A stretch of 7,499 nt of DNA from assembly GCA_902803275.1 (NCBI GenBank), contig CADCPE010000015.1, forward strand, positions 1 to 7,499, given 5' to 3'. The notes beneath the pieces were generated by a model, which worked only from the letters and a program-made list of their open reading frames with translations, was not told the DNA's origin and ran no database searches. The stretch is from an uncultured Erysipelotrichaceae bacterium (GTDB lineage: Bacteria > Bacillota_I > Bacilli_A > Erysipelotrichales > Erysipelotrichaceae). Within the stretch, counting starts at the first letter, position 1. Each line of letters begins with the position of its first letter. Of the stretch, positions 6,842 through 7,499 are shown in pieces. Made by a program: the position numbers and the translations under genes.

Positions 6842-7499
6842 CTAAAAAGCAATTTCATCGATCATGATCGGTGCAGCACCTTCATAAATCAGACGATTAT
6901 TGTGAATGCCGTCTTCATCAAAGATGCTGTAAGGCAATACTCTTACTTCTTTGCCCATTTCCAGACATTCATTGACCGTAGTCATCGTGCCTGATCTTTC
7001 AGCAGACTGCATTACATATACCCTTTCTGATAAAGCGGCAATGATGCGGTTGCGGAAAGGGAAATGAAAAGAAAGGGGCTTGCACATGCCCGGATATTCA
7101 GATATTATCAGACCGTTCTTTTCCAGCTTTTTGAACAGTTCATAGTTAGTAAAAGGATAGATATAATCTATCCCGCAGCCCAGTATTCCGATCGTTTCAT
7201 GCGCGTTTTCATGTGCGCAGGCATCAATTCCTTTGGCCAGACCGGATATTATGACCTCATCCCTGTTTTTCTTTGCCAGGGCTCTTGTTGCCTCTATTGC
7301 ATAATCGCAGGGTCTTCTTGAACCCACGACACCTATCGCTTTCCTGTTCAATAATGTGATATCGCCTTTATAAAACAGCACCATGGGAGGGTATTTCAGA
7401 TCAAAAAGCCTTGACGGATACGCCTCATCAAAAATCGTGACCGCATTGTCTATTCTGACGAGCGGAACACTTCTGTTTTCATTTATCGCGCTTATCATA
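6842..7499 (-). CDS. dprA: DNA-processing protein DprA (Smf), 5' part beyond the window
   Basis: DprA binds incoming single-stranded DNA during natural transformation and loads RecA; many non-competent bacteria also keep it. The visible 218 residues (counted from an in-frame Met at 7498) hold the Rossmann-like core: EAYPSRLFDLKYPP (25-38), VGSRRP (58-63), SGLAKGID (85-92), GCGIDYIYP (107-115), SEYP (133-136), FPFRNRIIAALS (146-157), then the SGTMTT block (169-174) and NNRLIYEGA (200-208). The family's YP motif usually lies about 60-70 residues in, against 27 here, so about 40 N-terminal residues are probably off-window and the Met at 7498 is likely internal. The protein ends soon after the core, so the C-terminal winged-helix domain of longer DprA proteins is absent. 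VMQSAERSGTMTT replaces the common V-V-E-A...SGSLIT, a moderate divergence. Stop codon TAG is followed by the short gap to topA. Confidence 0.93.
   Translation of the reverse strand, partial: MISAINENRSVPLVRIDNAVTIFDEAYPSRLFDLKYPPMVLFYKGDITLLNRKAIGVVGSRRPCDYAIEATRALAKKNRDEVIISGLAKGIDACAHENAHETIGILGCGIDYIYPFTNYELFKKLEKNGLIISEYPGMCKPLSFHFPFRNRIIAALSERVYVMQSAERSGTMTTVNECLEMGKEVRVLPYSIFDEDGIHNNRLIYEGAAPIMIDEIAF

Noticed and set aside
6799..6870. Possible sigma-A promoter for topA (TTGCTT and AATATT)
   Set aside because: Only about three of six and four of six consensus matches in AT-rich sequence. Not strong enough to list as a separate promoter.
7498..7499. Met at 7498 as the true dprA start
   Set aside because: The conserved YP motif would be only 27 residues from the start, the reading frame stays open to the window edge, and no upstream sequence is available to judge a ribosome-binding site.

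Overview
The window is a single uninterrupted run of six genes, all on the minus strand, at a GC content of about 40-45% judged by eye. In transcription order (right to left) they are dprA (5' part outside the window), topA, trmFO, a xerC-type tyrosine recombinase, an LtaS-like membrane phosphoglycerol transferase, and murE (3' part outside the window). The order dprA-topA-trmFO-xerC is the familiar Firmicutes arrangement. TrmFO and an LtaS-type enzyme also point to a low/mid-GC Gram-positive. Replacement of the usual hslV-hslU-codY tail by envelope genes suggests something outside the classical Bacillus group. An Erysipelotrichia-like Firmicute is my best guess, but it rests on general impression only.

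Layout: 6842-7499 is DprA (DNA uptake and recombination mediator). A 43-base AT-rich gap holds a good topA ribosome-binding site. 4798-6798 is DNA topoisomerase I with two C-terminal four-cysteine zinc motifs. 3506-4798 is TrmFO, the folate/FAD tRNA U54 methyltransferase. 2611-3522 is a complete tyrosine recombinase of XerC/XerD type. 641-2614 is a five-TM LtaS-like enzyme. 1-637 is the N-terminal and central part of MurE.

From topA onward the genes are almost fused: topA/trmFO share one base (TAATG), trmFO/xerC overlap by 17 bases, xerC/ltaS-like overlap by 4 (ATGA), and ltaS-like/murE are 3 bases apart. This implies one polycistronic mRNA with translational coupling. It joins chromosome topology and dimer resolution, tRNA modification, and cell-envelope assembly (teichoic acid-type polymer and peptidoglycan precursor).

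There is no gene-free stretch over 300 bases. I saw no RNA gene, CRISPR array, insertion sequence, convincing terminator or strong promoter. I did not find a new defence or mobile system. The points worth a second look are the non-standard operon tail and substitutions in otherwise conserved motifs of the LtaS-like protein and MurE.
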